A stretch of DNA of 64,000 bases, taken from Pseudomonas benzenivorans (GTDB lineage Bacteria > Pseudomonadota > Gammaproteobacteria > Pseudomonadales > Pseudomonadaceae). Shown here piece after piece: positions 9,177 through 22,253 of this stretch (its first letter is position 1; each line of letters begins with the position of its first letter). The stretch covers positions 372,001 to 436,000 of the forward strand of contig NZ_FNCT01000002.1 in the NCBI RefSeq assembly GCF_900100495.1. The letters run 5' to 3'. Under the pieces are notes generated by a model, which was given only the letters and a program-made list of their open reading frames with translations, was not told the origin of the DNA and made no database searches. The position numbers and the translations under genes are program-made.

Positions 9177-9290
9177 GGCGCACCCTCCAGGGTTTGATTG
9201 ATGTTGGGCGACCGGCAAACCGCTAAAACAGGCCGCAGAAAAGCCGCACATTCTACCCACTTTCGCCGCCATACGGGCACGCACGGCGCT

Positions 9291-9318
9291 TTGCCCTGTG
9301 CGGAGCGCTCGCTATACT
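9291..9318 (+). promoter_or_regulatory. Likely sigma-70 promoter for the Smp-family gene
   Basis: TTGCCC (9291-9296) and TATACT (9313-9318) are separated by 16 bp and end 34 bp before the GTG start of the downstream gene. The -10 hexamer matches the consensus at 5 of 6 positions. Confidence 0.5.
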
Positions 9319-9352
9319 GCGCGGCATCTCCAGTCGACAAGAGCCGAGCTCT

Positions 9353-10888
9353 GTGAACCGGCCCGCCCCCGTCAAGCCCGATAATTTCTTCCTGCTGCTG
9401 TTCCAAGCCCTGCGCCAACGCCGCGTGCCGCTGGCCCTGCGCATCGCCAGCCATAGCCTGCTGCTGGTGGCGCTGGCCCTGGTGATCTATGCCTGGGTGA
9501 TCGGCATGCAGTTCAAACAGGCCATGCAGCAACAGGCCGAGGCCCTCGGCAGCAGCCTGATCACCCAGACGGCCTCCTCGGCCACCGAGCTGCTGGTGTC
9601 CAACGACATCCTCAGCCTCAACGTGCTGCTGAGCAACCTGGTGAAAAACCCGCTGGTGGCCCATGCGGCGATCTACAGCGTGGACAACCGCATCCTCGCC
9701 GAGGCCGGCTCGCGGCCGAGCACCAGCATGCTCGGCGAGACCGAGGGACTGTACTCGACGCCCATCACCTTCCAGGAGGTGATCGCCGGCCAGTTGCGCA
9801 TCAGCCTGGACATGCGCCAGTTCCAGCAGCCGATGACCATCAGCCTGCAGAGCATGGGCATCCTCAGCCTGATCCTGCTGGCGCTGGCCCTGTCGCTGAG
9901 CATGCGCCTGGGTCGGCATATCTCCACCCCGCTGCTGCAGCTGCGCATCTGGCTGCGCGACCCGGACGACCCGGCACCTGGGGCCGGCCGCCAGGACGAG
10001 ATCGGTGACCTGGCGCGCCAGCTACAGGCGCGCCTGGTACCGGAGAAGATCGAGCCAGAGCCCGCGCTGGACGACCAACCGGCGCCTGACGGGGACGACG
10101 CGGACTACCTGGAGGAACAGGACGACGCGCCGGGCTTCGCGGTGCGCGATCTGCACGACGAGCGCTTCGACGATTCGGATGAACTGGAGGACGCCGCTGC
10201 AGCGCCTCGGCACCAGGCGCACCGCACTGCCGTGGAGGATGACGACCCGTTCGCCGACCTGCGCGACGGCTTCGACGAATCGGCGCCAGCGCCCACGCCG
10301 ACGCTCCGCGAAGCACAACGGAGCGCCGTATTGGCCATTCAGCTCGGCGCCCAGGAACAGCTGCGCCGCCTGCCGCGCGCGCGCCTGATGGATCTGCTGC
10401 AGCGTTATCGCGACTGCCTCAACCAGGCGGCGGCGCTTTATCGAGGCGAGCTGCACACCCTCAACGACGGCAGCAGCCTGATGCTGTTCCACCAGCAGGA
10501 CAGCGGCGAGGACTACCTGACCCATGCCATCTGCTGCGGCGAACTGATGCGCGCCCTCGGCCACGCCTTGCAAATCGAGGTCGCCGACAGCGGCATCACC
10601 CTGCAGCTGCAATTGGGCCTGACCCAGGGCGAAGCCCTGCTCGACCTCGGCCAGGGCGATCTGTTGCTCAGCGAGACCGCCCAGGATGCCCTGGCCCTGT
10701 CGCAGCACAGCCGCAACCTGCTGCTGCTCGAACGGCGCATCGGCGACGACCCGCTGGTACGCCAGCGCGCACGGATTCGTGCCATTGCCAGCCCGGAAGG
10801 CGCCTGTTGCGTGGAGCGCCTGCTCGAACCCTATCCGTCGCTGCTGGAGCGCCAGCTGGTGAGCATGCACGAACATCGCCCGCACTGA
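9353..10888 (+). CDS. AhpA/YtjB (Smp) family membrane protein
   Basis: A 511-residue inner-membrane protein. Two transmembrane segments (about 34-54 and 163-183) flank a periplasmic domain (VYSVDNRILAE-like region, LVSNDILSLNVLLSNLVK). A HAMP-like linker (RLGRHISTPLLQLRIWL) follows, then an acidic low-complexity spacer (about 220-310). The C-terminal 190 residues resemble a degenerate nucleotide-cyclase fold. The N-terminal half fits the Smp/YtjB family, whose E. coli member also lies divergent from serB; that shared arrangement supports the call. The start is a GTG at 9353. The C-terminal extension is longer than in E. coli Smp. Function is unknown. Confidence 0.7.
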   Translation: MNRPAPVKPDNFFLLLFQALRQRRVPLALRIASHSLLLVALALVIYAWVIGMQFKQAMQQQAEALGSSLITQTASSATELLVSNDILSLNVLLSNLVKNPLVAHAAIYSVDNRILAEAGSRPSTSMLGETEGLYSTPITFQEVIAGQLRISLDMRQFQQPMTISLQSMGILSLILLALALSLSMRLGRHISTPLLQLRIWLRDPDDPAPGAGRQDEIGDLARQLQARLVPEKIEPEPALDDQPAPDGDDADYLEEQDDAPGFAVRDLHDERFDDSDELEDAAAAPRHQAHRTAVEDDDPFADLRDGFDESAPAPTPTLREAQRSAVLAIQLGAQEQLRRLPRARLMDLLQRYRDCLNQAAALYRGELHTLNDGSSLMLFHQQDSGEDYLTHAICCGELMRALGHALQIEVADSGITLQLQLGLTQGEALLDLGQGDLLLSETAQDALALSQHSRNLLLLERRIGDDPLVRQRARIRAIASPEGACCVERLLEPYPSLLERQLVSMHEHRPH

Positions 10889-10902
10889 GTGAGGGCGCTA
10901 CC

Positions 10903-11604
10903 TCAGAAGCGAAACACATCCACCTGCTGGGCCGGCTCGAGCACCGGAATATTCGGGCTGCTCGCTGGCGGCTTGGGCCGCTCGACCGGCGCGGCTTTGC
11001 GCGGCGGTGCCGATTCCGCGACCGGCATGCCTTTGACTGCCTGCGCCAACTCACCCGCCAACTGTTGCAGCAACACACTCTGTGCGTGCACCTGGTCGCC
11101 GACGGTGCCGTTGTGCTCGGCCTGCAGGCGCACCACCCGGCTGCTACGCTGCACCCCGGCGCCGTCGAGCAAGCGCCATTGCGCCTCCAGTACCGCGGGC
11201 TGCTGCACCCCGGAATCCAAACGGCTGATGCTCAGCACGACCTGCACCTGGCTGTCGAAACCGATGCGATCCGGATACAGCGCGATACGGCTGGTGTTCA
11301 ACTGCCCCGCCAACTGGCGCAGCAACAACTGGCCGACATCGTCCTCCAGACTGCCGGCCCAGCGGGTGCGCTGGCTGAGCGACAAGCTGTCGTCGCCCTC
11401 GCGTTGCACCAGTTGCTCGCGCTGCAGGTAATCGGCCAGTTTCAGCGGGCCGAGCAGCAGCGCCGGTCCTTTATCGCCCTCCGGCAGGGCCGGGCTGCCC
11501 TGCTCGAGCTGGTAGAACTGCGCCGGTGGCAGCAGTGCACAACCATGCAGGGTCAGCGCCGCGAACAGCAGTAACAACGGCGGCGAGAAGCGCATCGGTC
11601 TCAT
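10903..11604 (-). CDS. PqiC/YmbA-family lipoprotein of a lipid ABC transporter
   Basis: A 233-residue outer-membrane-type lipoprotein. It has a signal peptide (RFSPPLLLLFAALTLHGC) with lipobox LHGC near residue 22. The mature part, with the start LLPPAQFYQL and a long region with TRWAGSLEDDVGQLLLRQL, is characteristic of the PqiC/YmbA (ABC-type transport auxiliary) family. It closes an Mla-like operon, 7 bp after the MlaD-like gene. I chose the ATG at 11604, preceded by AAGGTGA, over an upstream TTG at 11628 because the signal peptide then starts properly. Confidence 0.85.
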   Translation of the reverse strand: MRPMRFSPPLLLLFAALTLHGCALLPPAQFYQLEQGSPALPEGDKGPALLLGPLKLADYLQREQLVQREGDDSLSLSQRTRWAGSLEDDVGQLLLRQLAGQLNTSRIALYPDRIGFDSQVQVVLSISRLDSGVQQPAVLEAQWRLLDGAGVQRSSRVVRLQAEHNGTVGDQVHAQSVLLQQLAGELAQAVKGMPVAESAPPRKAAPVERPKPPASSPNIPVLEPAQQVDVFRF

Positions 11605-11611
11605 CGAAACA

Positions 11612-12565
11612 TCACCTTGATTTACCAAATATGAGCGATTGGGGTTGCTGATCCAGCCCCTCCACCAAGCGTTGCAAGGCTTTCCCGGCCTGACTCAGCT
11701 CGTGCAGGGCGCGCAACGCCTCGTACTGTACCGCGGATTCTGGCCCAAGACTGCGGCGGCTGTCAGCCACCAGGGAATTGACTTGCTCCAGAGCCTGCGC
11801 AGAGCCTTGCGCCGCGCGGCGGATTTCCTCGACCGCCGCACGCAGCTCGGCGCTGCCCTGCTGGACATTATCCATGATTGGCGGCAATTGGTGTTCCAGT
11901 CGACCACTCAGGCGGTCCAGCTTGGCCAACAACTGGCTCATGCTCACCAGCCCCTGCTGCAATTCGGCCGAATTGGTCAGTTTCTCCACCGCCCGCAGGG
12001 TCTGCCGGGCCGACTCGGCCATTTCCTGCAGCGGCAATTGGCGCAGGCTGGTCGCCAGTTCGCGCAACACATCGGCGGCCTGGTCGATCCGCGATGGCAC
12101 ACTGGGGATGGCCGGCAGGTCGAGTTCATTAGGCGTGCGCACATAACCGGGCTGCTCGGGAAACATGTCCAGGGCGACGATCGCCTTGCCGGTCAACAGG
12201 CTGGGCGTCTGCAACTGGGCGCGCAGGCCACGCTCGACCAACTGGCCGATGAACTGGTCGAAGCCACGGTCCGCGCCCGGCTCCTGCCCCGGATTGCTGA
12301 TGCGCAGCACCACCGGCATCACCACATCGCCGAGCTGGCGATCGTAGGACAGGCGGATCTCCCGCACCGTGCCAACCTTGACCCCGCGGTAGGTGACGTC
12401 GGCGCCCACGTCCAGGCCGTCCAGGGCGCCGGTGAAATACACCACGTACTCGCTCGGCTGGCTGAACCAGCTGTCGCGCGACAACAGCAGGGTGCCCGCC
12501 GCCAGCAACGCCAGGCCGCCGAGCAGGAAGACGCCGATCATGAAGGGTTTGCGCGCTTCGCTCAT
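11612..12565 (-). CDS. MlaD-type MCE-domain protein
   Basis: A 317-residue substrate-binding component of a phospholipid or hydrophobic-molecule ABC transporter. One N-terminal membrane anchor (residues 8-28) precedes a single MCE domain (about 38-115: YVVYFTGALDGLDVGADVTY, then GVKVGTVREI). The remaining 200 residues are largely helical or coiled coil, as in long MCE proteins that form periplasmic rings and tunnels. Its ATG overlaps the stop of the ATPase gene by 4 bases (ATGA), implying translational coupling. Confidence 0.9.
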   Translation of the reverse strand: MSEARKPFMIGVFLLGGLALLAAGTLLLSRDSWFSQPSEYVVYFTGALDGLDVGADVTYRGVKVGTVREIRLSYDRQLGDVVMPVVLRISNPGQEPGADRGFDQFIGQLVERGLRAQLQTPSLLTGKAIVALDMFPEQPGYVRTPNELDLPAIPSVPSRIDQAADVLRELATSLRQLPLQEMAESARQTLRAVEKLTNSAELQQGLVSMSQLLAKLDRLSGRLEHQLPPIMDNVQQGSAELRAAVEEIRRAAQGSAQALEQVNSLVADSRRSLGPESAVQYEALRALHELSQAGKALQRLVEGLDQQPQSLIFGKSR

Positions 12566-13332
12566 GGTGCCTCCTCGCTGTGCGCCGCTTCGCCCCGGCG
12601 CAGGAAGCGCTGCACCGGCTGCGGCCCGTGCTCGAGCAACTCCCGCGGCGAGCCCAGGGCGATCTGGGTGTGACTCTGGCTGTCGAGAAACAGGCAGGTA
12701 TCGGCCACCGCGAAGATGCTCGGCAGCTCATGGGTGACCAACACGATGCTTGAGCCCAGGCTGTCGCGCAACTGCAGGATCAACTCGTCGAGGGCCAGGG
12801 AGCTGAGCGGGTCGAGCCCGGCCGAGGGCTCGTCGAGGAACAACACCTGCGGATCGAGCGCCAGGGCTCTGGCCAGCGCCGCGCGCTTGCGCATGCCGCC
12901 GGACAGCTGGGCGGGATACAGCTCGTCGCAACCGGCCAGGCCGACCAGCGCCAGCTTGAGCGCCGCCAGCTCGTGCTGCTCGGCCGACGACAAGTGCCGC
13001 CGGTAGGCGGCCAGCGGCAGGCAGATGTTCTCGCGCAGGGTCATCGCCCCCCACAGCGCGCCATTCTGGTAGAGCACGCCGAAGTGCTGCTGCAGCGCCG
13101 TGCGACTGTCTTCGCTGCGCGCCCAGAAATCCTCGCCATTGAACAGCACCCGCCCGGCCAGCGGCGCCTGCAGGCCGATCAAGTGACGCAGCAGGGTGCT
13201 CTTGCCGCAGCCGCTGCCACCCATGACGACGAACACCTCGCCGCGGCGGACGGAGAAATTCAGATCGCGCTGGACCACCAGGCTGCCGTAGCCGGCACTG
13301 AGCTTCTCCACGGTCAATACCGCCTCGCTCAT
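12562..13332 (-). CDS. MlaF-type ABC transporter ATP-binding protein
   Basis: A 256-residue ATPase that would drive the lipid transporter encoded around it. It has Walker A GGSGCGKSTLLRHL (about 38-51), signature LSGGMRKRAALARAL, and Walker B VLFLDEPSAGLDP with the catalytic Glu followed by a D-loop. The SGGM(R/Q)KR signature is specific to the MlaF subfamily. One base separates it from the upstream permease stop and it overlaps the MCE gene by 4 bases. Confidence 0.93.
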   Translation of the reverse strand: MSEAVLTVEKLSAGYGSLVVQRDLNFSVRRGEVFVVMGGSGCGKSTLLRHLIGLQAPLAGRVLFNGEDFWARSEDSRTALQQHFGVLYQNGALWGAMTLRENICLPLAAYRRHLSSAEQHELAALKLALVGLAGCDELYPAQLSGGMRKRAALARALALDPQVLFLDEPSAGLDPLSSLALDELILQLRDSLGSSIVLVTHELPSIFAVADTCLFLDSQSHTQIALGSPRELLEHGPQPVQRFLRRGEAAHSEEAP

Positions 13333-13333
13333 C

Positions 13334-14464
13334 TCAGATCCCCAGCCGGGTACAGACCAGGGTGATCAGCGCGTCGCTGACCACCAGCGCGACGATGATG
13401 CTGACCACCGCGCGGGTGGTCGCCTGTCCCACCGCCTGGGCATTCCGCCCGCTGGCCAGGCCGTAGCGACAACCGATCAGGCCGATCAGCACGGCGAACA
13501 CCAGGCTCTTGAAGATGCCCAGGAGGAAGTCGGCGAGGCTGAGCATCTCCAGGCTCTGGTTGAGATACTGCGCGGCGGAAATGTCGAACAGCCCGGCGCC
13601 GATGACGAAGCCGCCGAGGATCCCCAGGCCGTCGGCGAAGGCGCACAGCAGCGGCATGGCCACCAGCAGGGCAAGCAGGCGCGGCAGGACGAGGAACTCC
13701 AGCGGCGGAAAGCCGAAGGTCTGCAGCGCATCGATCTCCTCGTTGGCCTGCATGCTGCCGAGTTCCGCGGCATAGGCCGCACCGGTACGCCCGGCCATGA
13801 TCACCGCGGTCATCAGCGCGCCCATCTCGCGGGTCATGCCGATGGCGACCATGTTGGCGATGTACAGCTGGGCGCCAAAGACCTGCAGCTGCGCGGCGCC
13901 GACGAAGGCGAGAATCAGGCCGACCAGCATGGCGATCAGCGCGACGATCGGCAGCGCACCCGGCCCGCACTGCTGCAGGGCCAGCCAGAAGTCACCCGTG
14001 CGCATCCGCCCGCGCCCAGCGGCCTGGCGGCCCAGCGCCAACACCAGCTCGCCGAGGAAGCGACAGGCCCGGCTGACGCTGGCCAGCGCGACCAACAGCA
14101 GCAAGCCGAGGCGCGCCACCGGGCCGAGCTGCAGCGCCCGCCTGGCCTGGGGCTGGGTGGAGGGGCTGGCGGCCATCTGCAGCAGACGCTCGACGCCTTC
14201 CGGCAGGCCTTGCCAGCGCAGCTCCACCTGCCGCGCCGCGGCGAGGCGCTGCAGGCGCCGCAGCAGGGCCAGCAGGCTGCTGTCCCAGGCGCTCACCGCC
14301 ACCTCGACGACGACCTGGTCCGGCACTTGCCGCTGGCCGTACCAGATGGCCTCGAGGTCGGGCTTGCCGACCTGCAGGGTCCAGGCACCGTCCACCCGCA
14401 GCCGCGCCGGCCGGCCCTCCTCCGCCAGCCAGCGCAGCGCCGCACCCTGCAGGTCCTTAGCCAC
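13334..14464 (-). CDS. MlaE-type permease with N-terminal STAS-like domain
   Basis: A 376-residue membrane subunit of the MCE-type ABC transporter. The first 110 residues resemble a STAS domain (LRVDGAWTLQVG, then LLALLRRLQRLA), a fusion known in longer MlaE proteins. The C-terminal 250 residues have five or six membrane segments and the family pattern EMGALMTAVIMAGRTGAAY followed by AELGSMQANEEIDAL. The start is a GTG at 14464 with GGAGG close upstream. It begins 15 bp after the parC stop, so it is probably co-transcribed with parC. Confidence 0.92.
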   Translation of the reverse strand: MAKDLQGAALRWLAEEGRPARLRVDGAWTLQVGKPDLEAIWYGQRQVPDQVVVEVAVSAWDSSLLALLRRLQRLAAARQVELRWQGLPEGVERLLQMAASPSTQPQARRALQLGPVARLGLLLLVALASVSRACRFLGELVLALGRQAAGRGRMRTGDFWLALQQCGPGALPIVALIAMLVGLILAFVGAAQLQVFGAQLYIANMVAIGMTREMGALMTAVIMAGRTGAAYAAELGSMQANEEIDALQTFGFPPLEFLVLPRLLALLVAMPLLCAFADGLGILGGFVIGAGLFDISAAQYLNQSLEMLSLADFLLGIFKSLVFAVLIGLIGCRYGLASGRNAQAVGQATTRAVVSIIVALVVSDALITLVCTRLGI

Positions 14465-14479
14465 CCGTGCCTCCGCTCG

Positions 14480-16738
<2,259 letters not shown>

Positions 16739-16745
16739 GCGGGCC

Positions 16746-17270
16746 TCATTGCAAGGTGGATTGGCGCAGCACCAGGGTGCCGTCGCGCTGGGTGAATTCG
16801 AGTTGTTTCAGGGCGCTCATGCCCAGCAGCACTTCCTCGCCGCCCATGCCGGGAGCGATCAGGGCGTCGACGTCGTGCAGGACGATGTCGCCCAGTTGCA
16901 GGCTGGCCAGGCGGGTGCGATGGGCCGTGGCCTGGCCGTTGGCGGTACTGATCAGCATCGGCGCGCCGGCCGGCAGGCCCAGGCGCCGGGCCTGCTCGAT
17001 CGGCACCGCCACCTGGGTGGCGCCGGTGTCGAGGAGGAAGGTCACCGCTGTGCCGTTGATCAGCCCATCGGCCAGGTAATGGCCCTGGCGGCTGCTGGCC
17101 AGGCGCACTTCCACATAGTCGCTGCCGCGGCGCGACTCGGGATTGCGATTGGGGTTGCGCTGGCTGTCTTCCCAGTCGCCGAAAAACCGCGTGGCCAGCA
17201 GCAGGCCGGCGCCCCAGGCCAGCACCAGCATCACCCGCCCGGCGCGGCGGCCAGGGGTTTGCGCGCTCAC
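16746..17270 (-). CDS. Membrane-anchored retropepsin-like aspartic protease
   Basis: A 174-residue protein with one N-terminal membrane segment (about residues 13-30) and a periplasmic single-lobe aspartic protease domain. The catalytic motif is LLDTGAT with Asp81; the rest fits the TIGR02281/clan AA family ([28 protein letters not shown]). It should act as a homodimer; substrates are unknown. The start is a GTG at 17270 whose GTGA overlaps the stop of the preceding esterase-like gene by 4 bases. It lies between parE and parC in the same operon. Confidence 0.82.
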   Translation of the reverse strand: MSAQTPGRRAGRVMLVLAWGAGLLLATRFFGDWEDSQRNPNRNPESRRGSDYVEVRLASSRQGHYLADGLINGTAVTFLLDTGATQVAVPIEQARRLGLPAGAPMLISTANGQATAHRTRLASLQLGDIVLHDVDALIAPGMGGEEVLLGMSALKQLEFTQRDGTLVLRQSTLQ

Positions 17271-18249
17271 GGCGTGCCGCCCCAGCCGCCCTTGGGCGCG
17301 GCGAAACGCCAGACGATCGGCCGGCGCTCGCCATCGGCACGCGCATGCCGGCCATTGTCCAGGCCGATCCAGGCACCGTCCTCGTCGATCCACAGCGCCT
17401 CGGCCATGCCGTAAGGCTTGTGGTAGCGCCGGGCATCGCTCAGCGCCTCGCCGGCGAACGACCAGCAACGCTCGACCGCGCCATTGCTCAACTGGCGCCG
17501 ACAGATGCGGTGCGCCTGGCGCTCGAGGGTAAAGAGTTTTTCCTTATGCAAGGCCAGCCCGGAGAAGTCCCGCGGTTGCGCCGGACCCTGCAGTTGCGGC
17601 GGCGCTGGCTCGCTGCCGCCCTCGCTGAGCAGCACGCAGCCGCCGGTGCAGCGCCAGACCGAGCGCTGCCGGTGCAACACCAGCAAGCCGCGGCGCTGGC
17701 GTTCGCTCGCCAGCCACAGGCGCTCGCCTGCCGGGTCGATCGCCACCCCCTCGAGCAGCGAATTGAAGTGCAGCAGCATGCCGCTGGCCCGCGCCTGGCG
17801 CACCAGCCCATCCGGCAGCGCCAGCCATTGCGCCGCCGCCGCGGGCGGCACCTGCAGCACCGCGGCATGCGCCTCGCTGAGCAGGTAGCGGTTACCCAGG
17901 GCATCGCAGGACAGCCCCTCGAAATCCAGCCCGCCCCCGCGCACCAGGCCCGCCAGCCAGGTGCGCATGCGCAGCCCCCAGGGCAGTGGCGTGCGCGGCG
18001 GCGGCGGCGCGGCGAAGCGCTCGACCTCGGCCTGCCACAGCGCTGCGCGGGTATCCAGGCGATACAGGCGGTCGTCCTCGCGGTCGGATACCGCCCACAG
18101 CGCATCGCCGCACCAGGCCAGGCCCGAGAGGTTGCCGCCGGGCATGCCGTCGACCGGGTGTTCGCTAAGCAATACCAGCTCGTCCGGCGCCTGCGGCACC
18201 GCCAGCGCCGAGCTGGCGCACAGCAGCAGCGCGGCGCACAGACGCTGCA

Positions 18250-18250
<1 letters not shown>
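17267..18250 (-). CDS. Exported esterase-like phytase family protein
   Basis: A 327-residue protein with a cleavable signal peptide (LCAALLLCASSALAV, residues about 4-18). The remainder looks like a beta-propeller of the esterase-like phytase family: GGNLSGLAWCGDALWAVSDR early, LDFEGLSCDALGNRYLLSE in the middle and EALWIDEDGAWIGLDNG near the end. Substrate unknown. Its ATG overlaps the parE stop (TGATG) and its stop overlaps the protease start (GTGA). Translation of all three genes is therefore likely coupled. Confidence 0.78.
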
Positions 18251-20166
<1,916 letters not shown>

Positions 20167-20775
20167 TTAGAGGTCGGAAAAATCGATATCGCGCCACAGC
20201 TGGGCGGGAATACCGGCAAAGGCAAAGAGCATCGGCAGGCGTTCGACGAAGCCCTGGAAGCCGTGATCGCCGCCGGCCTGGATGCGCAGCGCGCAACCGC
20301 GGTAGTAGGCCGCGGCCTGGCGGTAATCGAGGGTTTCGTCGGCGGTCTGCAGCCACACCTGGTAACGCGCGGGATCCCGCGGTGGCGGCACCTCCAGCTC
20401 GGCCAGGGCCGCCAGGTGATCGGCGGTCAGCTCCCAGGTTTCACCGCTGTAGTAATTCTGTTGCGGACCCAGGTAGCCGTCGAACAGCAGATGCGGGCGC
20501 ACCGCCGGGTTGATCAACAGCGCCGGCAGGCCGTGCCGTTCGGCCAAGTGGGTCGCATAGTAGCCGCCCAGGGAGCTGCCGACCAGCACGGGTCGGCCCA
20601 GCTCGGCGATCAGCGCCTCGAGCTGGGCGATGGCCTGGCGCGGGTGGTGCGGCAAGGCCGGCACGCGCAACTGCGCCGCCAGGCCGATGCGCGCCATGGC
20701 ACGCTGCAGCTGGCTGGCTTTCAGCGAAGCCGGCGAGCTGTTGAGACCGTGGATATAGAGGATGCTTGAAGTCAT
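20167..20775 (-). CDS. yqiA: YqiA-type alpha/beta-hydrolase esterase
   Basis: A 202-residue serine esterase acting on short acyl esters in E. coli. It has YIHGLNSSPAS near residue 7 (oxyanion region), the nucleophile elbow GSSLGG with Ser68, and GGDHGFQGF near the C-terminus supplying the catalytic His. Position between cpdA and parE matches the E. coli order nudF-yqiB-cpdA-yqiA-parE, which supports the call. The start is the ATG at 20775 because the family begins at the first beta strand. Confidence 0.9.
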   Translation of the reverse strand: MTSSILYIHGLNSSPASLKASQLQRAMARIGLAAQLRVPALPHHPRQAIAQLEALIAELGRPVLVGSSLGGYYATHLAERHGLPALLINPAVRPHLLFDGYLGPQQNYYSGETWELTADHLAALAELEVPPPRDPARYQVWLQTADETLDYRQAAAYYRGCALRIQAGGDHGFQGFVERLPMLFAFAGIPAQLWRDIDFSDL

Positions 20776-20851
20776 GGAGCGGGAGGCTACTAGGACTGTG
20801 CGGCAAGCGGCAAGCGGGCGCCGGTTGTCGCCACGCCGGGTTTCGCGGTTT

Positions 20852-21667
20852 TCAGTAGCCCTTGACGCTGTAGTCCACCTCGAACTGGATGCCGGTGACG
20901 CGCGACACCCCGGTTTCCAGGCGACCATCGGCGTGCAGCCGCAGCCAGCGATAGCCCGGCGCCGTGCTGTCGACCTGGAACTCCTCGCTGCCGGGGGCGA
21001 ACTGCACGCAGGTGGAAGGCGAGGCCAGCAGGCGCACGCCGTTGCGCAGCTGGTCGAATTCCTGGTGGATATGTCCCCAGAGCATCGCCCGCGCCTGACT
21101 GAAGCGCTCGACCACGGCAAACAAGGCCTCCGGGTTGCGCACGCCGATCGAATCCATCCAGCGGCAACCGATGGACACCGGATGATGGTGCAGGCAGATC
21201 AGGTGATGGCGCTCGGGCGCTTCGCCGAGCGCGCGCTCGAGCAGGGCCAGTTGCCGGTCGGCCAGGTAACCCGGCACCGCACCGGGGATCGAGGAGTCGA
21301 GCAGGATGATCCGCCAGTTGCCCAGGTCGATCACCGGCTCCAGCAGGTCGCTGCCGACGCAGGCGGCCTGCATCGCCGGGACTTCGTCATGGTTGCCGGG
21401 AAACCAGCGCGCCGGCGCCGGAATCACTTCGGTCAACTGGCGAAAACGCGCATAGGAGGCCGCGCTGCCATCCTGCGACAGGTCGCCGCTGGCGAGCATC
21501 AGGTCGATCCGCGGTTGCTCCTGCAACACCCGCTCGATCACCCGCTGCAGGCTGTCCTGGGTATCCATGCCCAGCAGTTTGCCGTCCGCTTCGGCAAACA
21601 GGTGGCTGTCGGACAACTGCACCAGCAGCACCGATGAATCAGCAGCGGAAATGGACTCGCTCGGCAA
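20852..21667 (-). CDS. cpdA: 3',5'-cyclic-AMP phosphodiesterase CpdA
   Basis: A 271-residue class III phosphodiesterase that hydrolyses cAMP to AMP and so tunes Vfr/CRP signalling. The bimetal-site motifs are in order: QLSDSHL (Asp/His), ASGDLSQDG, GNHDE, HHHPV and GHIHQEF. The start is a TTG at 21667. AAGGAGA lies 8 bases upstream and no other in-frame start precedes the first metal-binding strand. It sits in the nudF-DUF1249-cpdA-yqiA-parE order. Confidence 0.93.
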   Translation of the reverse strand: MPSESISAADSSVLLVQLSDSHLFAEADGKLLGMDTQDSLQRVIERVLQEQPRIDLMLASGDLSQDGSAASYARFRQLTEVIPAPARWFPGNHDEVPAMQAACVGSDLLEPVIDLGNWRIILLDSSIPGAVPGYLADRQLALLERALGEAPERHHLICLHHHPVSIGCRWMDSIGVRNPEALFAVVERFSQARAMLWGHIHQEFDQLRNGVRLLASPSTCVQFAPGSEEFQVDSTAPGYRWLRLHADGRLETGVSRVTGIQFEVDYSVKGY

Positions 21668-21800
21668 GGGGCCGTCTCCTTGAGCGCAATGCTTGAATTA
21701 TGGTGGGTAGTCCGGCTGGCGGTAAACCCGCGAAGCGGGCATGGATCACAGAAAATCAGCGGTAACCCCAGGACCGGGGTAGGTTATTGCGCGTCGGCGC

Positions 21801-22253
21801 CTAAACCACGGGTTCCAACTCATGGCCACATGCCAGGCAATGGCTCAGCCATTCGCCGAGGAACAGGTTGAGCTGGGTCTTCTCATCCGGCTGGTGCATC
21901 GCCGCATTCGGATACGGGTAGATGCTGCGGAAACGCCGGGCGTTTTGCGCGCCGATCACCTCGGCCATGCGCGCATCGTGGTACACCCGCACCTCCAGTT
22001 GCGGCACCGGCAGCCAGGGCAGGCTGTGTTCCTGGCGCACCTGCAGGGTCGAGGTGTAGGGACAGGTTTCCAGCACCTCCAGCGCCAGCACGCCGAGCAG
22101 GTGTTCACCCTGGCTCAGCGCCACCCGCCGTGCGCTCGGCGCCTCGCGCATGCCCGGCAGCAGGCGCATCAGGTGGGCGTAGTTGGCCTCGCAGGCGGCC
22201 TGCAGCTCGATCAGGTCGACCCGGTAGCGCTCGCGCAGCAGGTTCACGACCAT
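21801..22253 (-). CDS. DUF1249 (YqiB-family) protein
   Basis: A 150-residue small soluble protein of unknown function. It shows the family core: NYAHLMRLLPGM, then PYTSTLQVRQE, VRVYHDARMAEVI and a C-terminal LNLFLGEWLSHCLACGHE. Orthologues (E. coli YqiB) are found between nudF and cpdA, as here. The ATG at 22253 lies inside the nudF coding sequence, giving a 10-base overlap. After it comes a 133-bp gap containing two weak 5-bp GC hairpins before cpdA. Confidence 0.85.
   Translation of the reverse strand: MVVNLLRERYRVDLIELQAACEANYAHLMRLLPGMREAPSARRVALSQGEHLLGVLALEVLETCPYTSTLQVRQEHSLPWLPVPQLEVRVYHDARMAEVIGAQNARRFRSIYPYPNAAMHQPDEKTQLNLFLGEWLSHCLACGHELEPVV

Noticed and set aside
9177..9284. Longer serB start giving 440 residues
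   Set aside because: The added residues are not conserved and include a non-coding-like stretch. The TTG at 9176 has a strong ribosome site and the normal family N-terminus.
21680..21800. Two small GC hairpins between the DUF1249 gene and cpdA as a terminator
   Set aside because: Stems are only 5 bp and no T run follows on the minus strand; they are too weak to call.
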